Shown piece by piece: positions 7,544-14,547 of a stretch of 18,364 bases of DNA. The DNA is from CAISGS01 sp044346445 (GTDB taxonomy: Bacteria > Pseudomonadota > Alphaproteobacteria > Caulobacterales > Caulobacteraceae), in the NCBI GenBank assembly GCA_044346445.1, contig JBIIZD010000057.1, positions 1 to 18,364 of the forward strand, written 5' to 3'. Both the position numbers and the translations under genes were made by a program. The notes below the pieces were generated by a model. The model was not told where the DNA came from, made no database searches, and saw only the letters and a list, made by a program, of their open reading frames with translations. The first letter of the stretch is position 1; the number at the start of each line of letters is the position of its first letter.

Positions 7544-7583
7544 ATGACTAATATTTTACAGTTAGATGACAAATAAATGACGT
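7544..7583 (-). promoter_or_regulatory. Tandem Pho-box array upstream of the porin gene
   Basis: Read on the minus strand, four half-sites GTCAT, GTCAT, GTAAA and GTCAT (plus-strand 7577-7581, 7566-7570, 7555-7559, 7544-7548) occur with exactly 11-bp spacing and AT-rich spacers. This matches PhoB boxes, which are 7-bp CTGTCAT-like direct repeats separated by 4 bp. A -10-like TTATCC (7529-7534) follows about 9 bp after the last repeat, as expected when PhoB replaces the -35. The array lies 72 bp before the porin start codon and would serve porin and pstS. Confidence 0.82.
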
Positions 7584-7649
7584 TGTTGAGTCCTATCAAA
7601 TCGGCCGCGCCCTGCGACTTATTTAACACAGATTGGCGAGCGAGGCGGC

Positions 7650-8450
7650 CTAGAGCAGGCGCGAGCGTATGACCTGACTCAACAGATCGATCAGGGAAAC
7701 CGCGACAACAATTATGATGACAATGGCCGCGACGCGGCTAGATTCAAAACTATTGAGACTGTCAAACAGGGCCTGACCAATGCCGCCTGCCCCGATCAGG
7801 CCCAAGACCGTGGCCGAACGCGAGCTCGATTCGAACCGATACAGCGCATACGAGGTCCAGAGCGGTGCCACCTGGGGCATGACCCCCCAGACGATTTCCT
7901 GCAAGGGTGCCGCGCCCGTCGCGCGCACCCCCTCGACTGGACCCCGATCAATCGCCTCGACCGCCTCGGAAAACAGCTTGCCCAAGACCCCGGCTGTGCC
8001 CAGCGCCAAGGCCATGACCCCGGCAAAGGGACCAAGACCCACAGCGACAATAAACAGTGTGCCCATGACCAGGTCCGGCACAGAGCGCAACAGGTCCAGC
8101 ACCCGGCGCAGGGGCTGGGACACCCAGGCCGGGCTGATATTCTTGGCCGCCGCCAACCCCAGCGGAATGGCCAGCATCACGGCCAGAAAAGTGCCCCAAA
8201 GCGCCATCTGCACCGTCAGCCACATCTGGGCGATATAGAGCCGCCACTCGGTAAAATCTGGATGCAGGAAGTCCTTGCCAAACTGGCGCATGTTTTCGGA
8301 ATTGGCAAACAGGAGCGGCAGCTTATAGATTTCCGCCGCGCCAAATCCGACCACCAATAGGATGATCAAGCCGCCCCAGAGCAGGAGGTCGAACACCTGG
8401 TCGCCGAGGCTGCGCCGAGGCGCTGACGGGATCATACTGGCCTTGTTCAC
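7650..8450 (-). CDS. phnE: Phosphonate/phosphate ABC transporter permease PhnE
   Basis: A 266-residue inner-membrane permease. Hydrophobic segments lie at about residues 22-45, 75-105, 125-150 and 240-262. The EAA loop that contacts the ATPase is visible as EAVEAIDRGPVEGVRATGA (about residues 163-181), typical of PhnE/PhnT permeases. The GTG start (8448-8450) shares bases with the phnD stop (GTGA), so it is translationally coupled; an ATG five codons later (8433-8435), with AAGG before it, is the other candidate. It is third in phnC-phnD-phnE. About 165 bp lie between its stop and the porin coding region, holding the Pho-box array and no clear terminator, so read-through into porin-pstS is possible. 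Only one permease gene is present, so PhnE probably acts as a homodimer. Confidence 0.88.
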   Translation of the reverse strand: MNKASMIPSAPRRSLGDQVFDLLLWGGLIILLVVGFGAAEIYKLPLLFANSENMRQFGKDFLHPDFTEWRLYIAQMWLTVQMALWGTFLAVMLAIPLGLAAAKNISPAWVSQPLRRVLDLLRSVPDLVMGTLFIVAVGLGPFAGVMALALGTAGVLGKLFSEAVEAIDRGPVEGVRATGAAPLQEIVWGVMPQVAPLWTSYALYRFESSSRSATVLGLIGAGGIGQALFDSLNSFESSRVAAIVIIIVVAVSLIDLLSQVIRSRLL

Positions 8451-9430
8451 TTGGGTTTACGCGCCAAGAGGGCCTTACGCTCAGCCTGAATCTGGGCCAA
8501 GGCCTTTTGCGTCGCAGCGATCTTGGCGACGTCGCCGTCATCCTTGGCCACCAGGAAGAGTTCCGTTGCCTCCATCTCGCGCACGGACAAGAGGTGGGTA
8601 TTGTCAGCGGGCTTGAAGCCGCCAATGCTGATCCTGGCCAATTGCGCCCTCTGGCGCGCAGCCTCGGGGCTGGTGCCCTTGCCATAGGTCATGAAGAATT
8701 GACGCAGCCTGGCCTTGATCTTGGGGTCCAGGTCCTGACGCCAGACAATCGGGTCCTCAGGCAGGGGCGGTGAGGACCAGATCACCCGGACGGAGTCCGC
8801 TACCTTGGCGTCCCGGCCCTTTTGCAGGCCAAGATTGGTTGAATTATTCGTCGCAACATCCAGCACACCGCGCGAAACCGCAAACAGATTGGCCTGATGA
8901 TTGGCTGAGCGCACCGTCTTGAAACATTCCGCAGGCTTGATTCCGCGCGGCGCGAACAAATAGGTCATGGGGGCCAGGGTGCCAGAGGTCGATTTGGCAT
9001 CGCCAATCCCGAAGTTCAGGGTCTTGTCGCATTTCAGCACCGCCTCCAGCGTCAATCGGCTCTTGGCGGGCACAATTATGATCGAACGATAGCCGTCAGT
9101 GCCGGACGGATCAAAGGTGCGGGCAAACACTTCCCCGCCCGAGCGGCGCACCGCCTCCAGCCCAGACTGATTGGAAAACCAGCCCAGATCGGTCTGTTTA
9201 AACCGCATGGCCTCAATCAGGGCCGTATAGTTTGAGGCATAATAGGGCTTAATCTTCAGGCCGGTCTGTTTTTCCATATCGGCGATGATCGGAGTCCAGA
9301 TAGACTGAAGACCGGACGAGGATTCGGTCGCCAGGATCGAGAAATTGACCGTCTGGGCGCGGGCCCCTGCGGGCAAGAGCCAAAGACTAGCGGCCAGGCC
9401 AAGTGAGGCAAAACGTCGGATCAAGGTCAT
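8447..9430 (-). CDS. phnD: Phosphonate/phosphate-binding periplasmic protein PhnD
   Basis: A 327-residue solute-binding protein with an N-terminal signal peptide (MTLIRRFASLGLAASLWLLP, cut near ARA-Q at 25). Family landmarks are LGWFSNQSGLEAV (82-94), GEVFARTFDPSGTDGYRSIIIV (99-120), the oxyanion-binding STSG (148-151), SANHQANLFAV (175-185), DVATNNST (191-198) and SSPPLPEDPIVWR, all aligning with PhnD. The ATG at 9428-9430 overlaps the phnC stop (ATGA) and has GGGAGGG about nine bases upstream; a start six codons earlier is less likely. Where E. coli PhnD, as I recall it, has His-Glu-Val-Asn, with the Glu contacting the amino group of 2-aminoethylphosphonate, this protein has His178-Gln179-Ala-Asn. 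The ligand may therefore be inorganic phosphate, phosphite or a simple phosphonate rather than aminoethylphosphonate; this is inference. Confidence 0.88.
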   Translation of the reverse strand: MTLIRRFASLGLAASLWLLPAGARAQTVNFSILATESSSGLQSIWTPIIADMEKQTGLKIKPYYASNYTALIEAMRFKQTDLGWFSNQSGLEAVRRSGGEVFARTFDPSGTDGYRSIIIVPAKSRLTLEAVLKCDKTLNFGIGDAKSTSGTLAPMTYLFAPRGIKPAECFKTVRSANHQANLFAVSRGVLDVATNNSTNLGLQKGRDAKVADSVRVIWSSPPLPEDPIVWRQDLDPKIKARLRQFFMTYGKGTSPEAARQRAQLARISIGGFKPADNTHLLSVREMEATELFLVAKDDGDVAKIAATQKALAQIQAERKALLARKPK

Positions 9431-10221
9431 TGGGGCGCGCCCTCCCAAAAAGCATCTTCGAATTCAGGACCATAAATATCAATCAGGACCGAACGGTCTA
9501 GGCTAGAAGCGGGGCCATCATAGACCACCTGGCCAGATTTTAAGGCAATCACCCGGCGGCAATAGCGCAGGGCATAATCGACCTGGTGCAGGGTTACCAA
9601 GACCGTAAGGGCATCACTGCGGTTTAAACCCTGCAATAGCTCCATAACCTTGCGGGCGGCGACCGGATCAAGCGAGGCGACCGGCTCGTCGGCCAAGATC
9701 AGCTCGGCCCCCTGGACCATGGCCCTGGCAATCGCGCCGCGCTGCTGCTGGCCACCGGACAGCGTATTGGCCCTCTGGGCGGCATAATCGGCTACCCCGA
9801 CATGAAAAAGACTGGCCATGATGCGGTCTTGCTCTGGCTTGGGCCAAAGCCCCAAAAGCCCGCGCCAAAACCCAATCCGGCCAAGCGATCCCAGCGCGAC
9901 ATTGGTGAACAAGGAAAGCCGCCCAACCAGATTAAATTGCTGAAACACAAAGCCGATGCGGCTGCGGATCGTGCGTATCGCGTCAGTGACCCGTCCCTTG
10001 GCCTGGACGCTTTGGCCAAAGGCCTCAATCGTCCCGGGGCCTGCATCAATGGGGGCCAAGCCGTTCAAGGCGCGCAGCAAGGTCGACTTGCCCGATCCCG
10101 ACGGCCCAATCAGGGCCACCATTTCCCCGCGATTGACCTGGATCGACACCCCGTCCAGCGCCAGGCGCGTGCCAAAGGTCTTGGAAACCTGATGCGCTAT
10201 GATGACAGCCGTGTCGCTCAT
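9427..10221 (-). CDS. phnC: Phosphonate/phosphate ABC transporter ATP-binding protein PhnC
   Basis: A 264-residue ABC ATPase that powers PhnE. All nucleotide-binding motifs are intact: Walker A GPSGSGKST (39-47), Q-loop Gln94 in FVFQQFNLV, signature LSGGQQQR (154-161), Walker B ILADEP with Asp178 and Glu179, and H-loop His212. FVFQQFNLVGRLSLFTNVALGSLG is characteristic of PhnC rather than of amino-acid or phosphate PstB ATPases. The ATG at 10219-10221 has only a weak ribosome-binding site. It is the first gene of phnC-phnD-phnE, which overlap each other by 4 bp, and a Pho box with a spaced -10 lies 63-97 bp upstream. No C-P lyase genes (phnGHIJKLM) or phosphonatase genes are nearby, so the transported compound need not be a phosphonate. 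Confidence 0.9.
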   Translation of the reverse strand: MSDTAVIIAHQVSKTFGTRLALDGVSIQVNRGEMVALIGPSGSGKSTLLRALNGLAPIDAGPGTIEAFGQSVQAKGRVTDAIRTIRSRIGFVFQQFNLVGRLSLFTNVALGSLGRIGFWRGLLGLWPKPEQDRIMASLFHVGVADYAAQRANTLSGGQQQRGAIARAMVQGAELILADEPVASLDPVAARKVMELLQGLNRSDALTVLVTLHQVDYALRYCRRVIALKSGQVVYDGPASSLDRSVLIDIYGPEFEDAFWEGAPQ

Positions 10222-10283
10222 GCTAACGCCGAAAATGGAAAACCGATCATTCAGAGCGTCCTACTATACTGCGCTGATCTTGG

Positions 10284-10318
10284 CTTATAGGCCCGCTGGC
10301 ATGACACCTTCATAACAG
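10284..10318 (-). promoter_or_regulatory. Pho-box promoter of phnCDE
   Basis: Minus-strand CTGTTAT-GAAG-GTGTCAT (10318 down to 10301) is a two-repeat Pho box matching CTGTCAT-N4-CTGTCAT at 12 of 14 repeat positions. TATAAG (10289-10284) follows after 11 bp, the spacing expected for a PhoB-activated -10. The predicted transcript starts near 10277, about 55 nt before the phnC ATG. Confidence 0.8.
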
Positions 10319-10444
10319 GTCCATTCCGACAAGAGGCTCAAGCTAGATGCAGCGCGCCCATCGATCCGTATATCTGCAAACCAAATAGGATCAAAGGCTG
10401 TGAACACGCTTTTCGTTTATCATGATACGCTGAGCGGCTCCGGC

Positions 10445-11020
10445 TTACGGTTTCGGCGCGAACGTACCAAAGTCAAAATTTGATCCCGGCCCCGAACTCG
10501 GCACGAAAACCTTGGGGAGGGGTTTGCCAACAAGTGCCTGTTGGCGTCTATAAGCCTCTGCATAGGCCGCCATCTTGTCTGGGGGAATAGCAATAGAATA
10601 GGTCGGTGTGGACGTGTCTCTTGCCAACCTTCCCAGACGCTCGTTGCAAACTTCGCGCTCTTCGCGCGTCAGGCCGCCTCCCCCCAGTGCCGAGCAGCGC
10701 AGTGACAGCCTTGGCAGACTCTGCGAACCAGGCAGACCCTTCTCGAATTGACCATAGGGCGCCAAAGGACCGATCGTCGCTTCATCCGATGGGTTGGAGG
10801 ATTTTTTGAACGCAGTTCGAGGGGCTATCGGCGGGCTTTTTTTCGTTTGCGAAAGTCGATTTTCCGCCAAGGCAATTATGGGTTTATCACGCCACAGGGT
10901 TACAACAACCGATGGGCTTTCGGCAAAATGATAGGTAAATTTACTGGAATTTGCTAAACTTAGCAGAAATATCGCGTTTATCGCAATCGCCGCTGATAAA
11001 TGAAGAGTATTTATTTTCAC
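10445..11020 (-). CDS. Hypothetical protein with N-terminal membrane anchor
   Basis: I do not recognise this 191-residue protein. A hydrophobic segment at about residues 8-24 (LSAAIAINAIFLLSLANSS) would be a signal anchor or uncleaved signal, placing the rest in the periplasm. Residues 45-105 are Pro/Ser/Lys-rich and probably disordered. A compact segment follows with Cys109 and Cys125 (RCSALGGGGLTREEREVCNERLG), spaced to form a disulfide, and the C-terminus is Pro/Gly-rich. The start is GTG (11018-11020), 2 bp after the stop of the next upstream gene, without a strong ribosome-binding site, so the two may be co-translated. The coding region, particularly its first half, is more AT-rich than the flanking genes. 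A short inner-membrane-anchored periplasmic protein of unknown role is as far as the sequence goes. Confidence 0.6.
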   Translation of the reverse strand: MKINTLHLSAAIAINAIFLLSLANSSKFTYHFAESPSVVVTLWRDKPIIALAENRLSQTKKSPPIAPRTAFKKSSNPSDEATIGPLAPYGQFEKGLPGSQSLPRLSLRCSALGGGGLTREEREVCNERLGRLARDTSTPTYSIAIPPDKMAAYAEAYRRQQALVGKPLPKVFVPSSGPGSNFDFGTFAPKP

Positions 11021-11022
11021 AA

Positions 11023-11253
11023 CTAGTATATTTGAAAAACTAAATCGATTTTTTCATTGGTACAAACCGCAACAAGATCCATAAATCGTGAATAATTACA
11101 TAAATAGTTTTTGTCAAAATTTCTTGGAAAGCCTTTTTGCACTCTGATGTCAGCATTCAATTCCCACGTCTTTGCGAACGCGATGACCGATCCCACATCA
11201 ATGTCCAAATGAAACATGTTTGGGATACACTTTGGAAGATCAATGACGGTCAT
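11023..11253 (-). CDS. Small hypothetical protein
   Basis: I do not recognise this 76-residue protein. From the ATG at 11251-11253 it is soluble, with mixed alpha/beta character and three cysteines (in LPKCIP, NYLCNY and VAVCTN), and no signal peptide or helix-turn-helix. The ATG has TTGAGGG at 7-12 bases, the best ribosome-binding site in this AT-rich stretch. An in-frame GTG at 11317-11319 (98 residues) with GAGG two bases before it is the alternative. It ends 2 bp before the start of the anchored hypothetical gene, so they look like a two-gene unit. Base composition is clearly more AT-rich than the genes on both sides. The reading frame could be real or the decayed remnant of something larger; no homologue comes to mind. 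Confidence 0.42.
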   Translation of the reverse strand: MTVIDLPKCIPNMFHLDIDVGSVIAFAKTWELNADIRVQKGFPRNFDKNYLCNYSRFMDLVAVCTNEKIDLVFQIY

Positions 11254-11638
11254 GCGCAAGCCCTCAAGGCTTGGTTTTGGTCTAAGCGGCCCTAGTGTCG
11301 CATCCACAATGACGTTCACGCCTCGTTGGGGCCGACCAAAGCCATTTAACCCTAGGTGGATTTAAGCCCTACAACTACCGAGCGCCCTTCAACTAGTCAA
11401 CTTCAGGCCTATGAAAACCTTATCCCGGCGAAAAATAGTTCCAAGGTCGCTTTAGTTCGTAAATCGCTTGCGCTTGAACGACGATTTGGAATTTTTGGAT
11501 CACGGACCGAAAATTTAACGATTTTTCGCTTTACAGACCGGGTCCATATCCCTACTACGCATCGCTCCGGCGGACCCCGAAGTTCGAAAACGCTGCTAAC
11601 GCCGGATTGGGTCAACAATATATAGGGGTTTACGTGAA
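11254..11638. other. Gene-free AT-rich gap
   Basis: About 385 bp between divergent units with no convincing gene. The plus-strand open frame here (11356-11625) has no family-like sequence and no ribosome-binding site. It must contain the ornithine decarboxylase promoter: TTTACA (about 11530-11535) with a 17-bp spacer to TACTAC is the best candidate but weak. A long-loop inverted repeat TCCGGCG/CGCCGGA (11566-11572 with 11600-11606) lies just before the decarboxylase. Confidence 0.4.
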
Positions 11639-12877
11639 TTGCACACGTATCATGCGCCCCTGGACCTGGTCCGCGAGCGGTCTCCGGAATGTCCTGTCGC
11701 CCTTGTGCGGCCGGGCATTGTGGCCGTAGCGGCCCGCTGGTTCCAGGACAAGCTTAAAGCAGACATACTGTATGCCGTGAAGGCCAACCCTTCGCCGTGG
11801 GTCATTGAGACCTTGCTGGCCAATGGTGTGCGGTCGTTTGATGTCGCCTCGATCCCCGAGATTGAGCTCGTGCGCGCGCTTGCGCCCGATGCAATGCTGG
11901 CCTTCATGCATCCGGTCAAGAGCCGTGTGGCCATTCGCCAGGCCTATTTTGACCATGGCGTGCGGATTTTTTCGCTCGATAGCCATGACGAATTGGCCAA
12001 GATCCTGGACGCCACCGATCAGGCCAAGGATCTGACCCTCATTGTGCGCATGGCCGTGGCCAGCCATGGCTCGGCCTATGACATGTCGGGCAAGTTCGGC
12101 ATTGATGCCGATGCCGCGCCTGCCCTCTTGCTGGCCACGCGCCGGGCAACCGAGGGCCTGATGGGCATTAGCTTTCATGTTGGCAGCCAGTGCATGCGCC
12201 CAACGGCCTATCAAGGGGCCATGAATGCGGCCTCGCGCGCCCTGGTTCGCGCCGGGGTATTTGCCGATATTGTCGATATTGGCGGCGGCTTTCCGTCGGT
12301 CTATCCGGGCATGGCCCCGCCAGCCTTAGAAGACTATGCCGACTCCATTCATCGCGGCTTTGCCGAAATGATGGTGCATGAGACCACTGAGCTGTGGTGT
12401 GAGCCGGGCCGCGCGCTTGTGGCCGAATCCACCTCGATCCTGACCAAGGTTGAGGCCCGCAAGGGTGATGCGCTTTATTTGAACGACGGCGCCTATGGCA
12501 ATCTGTTCGATGCGGCCCATTCCAAATGGCCCTTCCCGGTCAAGTTGGTGCGCGACGGCGAGGCGGACCGTGCCCTCAAGGCCTTCAAATTCTTTGGTCC
12601 AACCTGCGATTCCATCGATGTCATGCCGGGCCCCTTCTGGTTGCCAGAAGATGTGCGCGAGGGCGACTATATCGAGATCGGCATGATGGGGGCCTATGGC
12701 ACGGCTATGGCGACCCAGTTCAACGGGTTTGGCGAAACCGAAACCGTGATGGTAGACGAAGCGCCCATGGCTTCTTTGTATGGTCTTGCCCGGCGCTCGA
12801 TCCCGACGCCAAGGCCAGAAACCGGCGCTGTGGTGCGCTTGTCCCGAGCCCGGGGTAAGAAGCGTCGGCGCAGATAG
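11639..12877 (+). CDS. Ornithine/lysine-type decarboxylase (alanine racemase fold)
   Basis: A PLP enzyme of fold type III that decarboxylates ornithine to putrescine. The 412 residues contain Lys48 in YAVKANP (Schiff-base lysine), SFHVGSQ with His180, DIGGGFP (213-219, phosphate binding), EPGR (255-258), and Cys323-Asp324 in GPTCDSID, the residues that reach across the dimer interface. GPTCDS rather than a diaminopimelate-decarboxylase pattern favours ornithine decarboxylase; lysine or dual substrate use cannot be excluded. The only fitting start is TTG at 11639, with AGGGG about ten bases upstream; no in-frame ATG or GTG lies between the stop at 11597 and this codon. The C-terminus ends in a basic GKKRRRR tail beyond the family core. 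It is followed 89 bp later by a deoxyhypusine-synthase-like gene, indicating a joint polyamine pathway. Confidence 0.9.
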   Translation: MHTYHAPLDLVRERSPECPVALVRPGIVAVAARWFQDKLKADILYAVKANPSPWVIETLLANGVRSFDVASIPEIELVRALAPDAMLAFMHPVKSRVAIRQAYFDHGVRIFSLDSHDELAKILDATDQAKDLTLIVRMAVASHGSAYDMSGKFGIDADAAPALLLATRRATEGLMGISFHVGSQCMRPTAYQGAMNAASRALVRAGVFADIVDIGGGFPSVYPGMAPPALEDYADSIHRGFAEMMVHETTELWCEPGRALVAESTSILTKVEARKGDALYLNDGAYGNLFDAAHSKWPFPVKLVRDGEADRALKAFKFFGPTCDSIDVMPGPFWLPEDVREGDYIEIGMMGAYGTAMATQFNGFGETETVMVDEAPMASLYGLARRSIPTPRPETGAVVRLSRARGKKRRRR

Positions 12878-12895
12878 GTCAATCGGTTTGCACCG

Positions 12896-12940
12896 CGCCC
12901 GTCGCTCCGTCCGGGTCGGTGGCCTATTGTCCGACGGGCG
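12896..12940 (+). other. Intergenic hairpin between decarboxylase and DHS-like gene
   Basis: CGCCCGTCG (12896-12904) pairs perfectly with CGACGGGCG (12932-12940) over a 27-nt loop that can form a small inner stem. It has no following T-run, so it is probably not a simple terminator. It may modulate or process the transcript between the two polyamine genes. Confidence 0.4.
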
Positions 12941-12966
12941 TAACCAGCTTGAGGGAAACCTTTGAG

Positions 12967-14010
12967 ATGAACGCCATTACCAATCGCAAGGCCGAACTTT
13001 TATCCCATACGGTCGAACATGTGGACATCACGTCCTATGACGCCCGGCCGATCATCGATTCCATGCGCAAGATGAGCTTTACCTCGCGCGATACGGCCAG
13101 AGCCGCCGATATTCTCGACATGGCCATAGCCGACAAGGCCTGTTCGCCCTGGCTGATCCTGGCCGGATCGACCTCGGCGGGCGGCTGCATGCATGTCTAT
13201 CGCGACATGGTGAAGTTTGGCATGATTGACGCCGTAGTCGCCACCGGCGCCTCGATCGTCGATATGGATTTCTTTGAGGCCCTGGGCTTCAAGCACTATC
13301 AGGCGGACGGCCAGGTCGATGATAATGAGCTTCGCGCCAATTATATCGACCGCATCTATGACACCTATATTGACGAAGAGCAGTTGCAGCACTGCGACAT
13401 GGTCATTTTGGACATCGCCAATCGGCTAGAGCCGCGCGGCTATTCCAGCCGAGAATTCATCTGGGAAATGGGCCGGTGGCTGTCCGAGGGCAATGCCAAA
13501 AAGCCCGGCAGCCTGATCCAGACTGCCTATGAAGAGGGCGTGCCGATCTTTTGCCCGGCCTTTGTCGATTCCTCAGCGGGCTTTGGTCTGGTCAAGCACC
13601 AGAAGGAACGTGCGGCGGCGGGCAAGCCCTATCTGATGCTGGATGCGATTGCCGATTTTCGCGAGCTGACCGATATCAAGATCGCGGCCGGAACCACGGG
13701 CCTGTTCATGGTCGGCGGCGGCGTGCCAAAGAATTTTGCGCAAGATACTGTGGTCTGCGCCGAAATCCTCGGTGTCGAGGCCGAGATGCACAAATATGCG
13801 ATCCAGATCACAGTGGCCGATGTCCGCGACGGGGCCTGTTCATCCTCAACCCTGAAAGAAGCCGCCAGCTGGGGCAAGGTCAATACCACCTATGAACAGA
13901 TGGTGTTTGCCGAGGCCACCACGGTTGTGCCGCTGATTGTCTCGGACGCTTATCACCGTGGCACCTGGAAGGGCCGCGAAAAACCGCGCTGGGCCAAGCT
14001 GTTCGCTTAA
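12967..14010 (+). CDS. Deoxyhypusine synthase-like protein, probable homospermidine/spermidine synthase
   Basis: A 347-residue NAD-dependent aminobutyl transferase of the deoxyhypusine synthase family. Family features are GSTSAGG (68-73), ATGAS (92-96), FCPAFVDSSAG (195-204), MVGGGVPKN (248-256) and SWGK with Lys304, equivalent to the lysine that carries the aminobutyl intermediate (Lys329 of the human enzyme). Bacteria lack eIF5A, so the family must act on something other than hypusine; bacterial members have been linked to making homospermidine or spermidine-type polyamines. Here the adjacent ornithine decarboxylase would supply putrescine. I chose ATG 12967 over an upstream in-frame GTG (12919) because the family core begins soon after it and GAGGG lies upstream. 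No hypusine target gene is visible. Substrates are inferred from context. Confidence 0.85.
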   Translation: MNAITNRKAELLSHTVEHVDITSYDARPIIDSMRKMSFTSRDTARAADILDMAIADKACSPWLILAGSTSAGGCMHVYRDMVKFGMIDAVVATGASIVDMDFFEALGFKHYQADGQVDDNELRANYIDRIYDTYIDEEQLQHCDMVILDIANRLEPRGYSSREFIWEMGRWLSEGNAKKPGSLIQTAYEEGVPIFCPAFVDSSAGFGLVKHQKERAAAGKPYLMLDAIADFRELTDIKIAAGTTGLFMVGGGVPKNFAQDTVVCAEILGVEAEMHKYAIQITVADVRDGACSSSTLKEAASWGKVNTTYEQMVFAEATTVVPLIVSDAYHRGTWKGREKPRWAKLFA

Positions 14011-14064
14011 GCCCGCCCTCAGCCCAAACTTGCATCTAGGCTCCATCCTCGTTACCTCTGGCGC

Positions 14065-14547
14065 ATGAGCCAAGTCTGTCAACATGGTCACGAGGATGGT
14101 CCCGGATTGCGCGGGGATGCGCTGGCCGACGAATTGTCGGCTGCGGCCCTGTTGTGCAGCCAGCGCGACCAAAGGCTAACGGAGTCCCGCCGCAGGGTGC
14201 TGGAGCTTTTGCTAACCGCAGGTCAGCCCATGAAGGCCTATGATCTGATGGCCGGTTTTGGCCAGGCGGGTCAGTCTGCAAAGCCCCCCACCGTCTATCG
14301 CGCCTTGGATTTTCTGGAAAAGCAGGGCCTGGCCCACCGCATCGAGAGCCTGAATGCCTTTGTAGCCTGTCGGCGCGGGCCCAAGACCCATTCGGCAGCC
14401 TTCTTGATTTGCGATTGCTGCGGTCTGACCGCCGAGATCGAGCCGGGCACGGGTCAAGAAATCGCCGATCTGGGAAGCCAGGGCGGATTTCAGGTTAGGT
14501 CCCTTACCATCGAGGCCCATGGCCTCTGCAAGGCTTGCCAGGTATGA
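14065..14547 (+). CDS. zur: Zur-type zinc uptake regulator (Fur family)
   Basis: A 160-residue metal-sensing repressor. The winged-helix domain includes PPTVYRALDFLEKQGLAHR (74-92). Metal residues follow E. coli Zur in both type and spacing: structural zinc by CDCC (Cys116, Cys119) and CKAC (Cys155, Cys158); sensory zinc by His91, Cys102, His109 and Glu124. That pattern favours Zur over Fur, PerR or Mur. The N-terminus CQHGHEDG adds a possible extra metal-binding patch. The start ATG 14065 has no clear ribosome-binding site. The stop overlaps the next ATG (ATGA), tying it to a thioesterase rather than to znuABC, which is unusual for zur. No palindromic Zur box was recognised in the 54 bp before the gene. 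Confidence 0.85.
   Translation: MSQVCQHGHEDGPGLRGDALADELSAAALLCSQRDQRLTESRRRVLELLLTAGQPMKAYDLMAGFGQAGQSAKPPTVYRALDFLEKQGLAHRIESLNAFVACRRGPKTHSAAFLICDCCGLTAEIEPGTGQEIADLGSQGGFQVRSLTIEAHGLCKACQV

Noticed and set aside
10418..10427. Palindrome TATCATGATA between phnC and the hypothetical gene
   Set aside because: Short, AT-rich and without a matching second copy; not distinguishable from chance.
11356..11625. Plus-strand 89-codon frame before ornithine decarboxylase
   Set aside because: No ribosome-binding site, no domain-like sequence, Ser/Thr/Arg-rich random composition; treated as non-coding.
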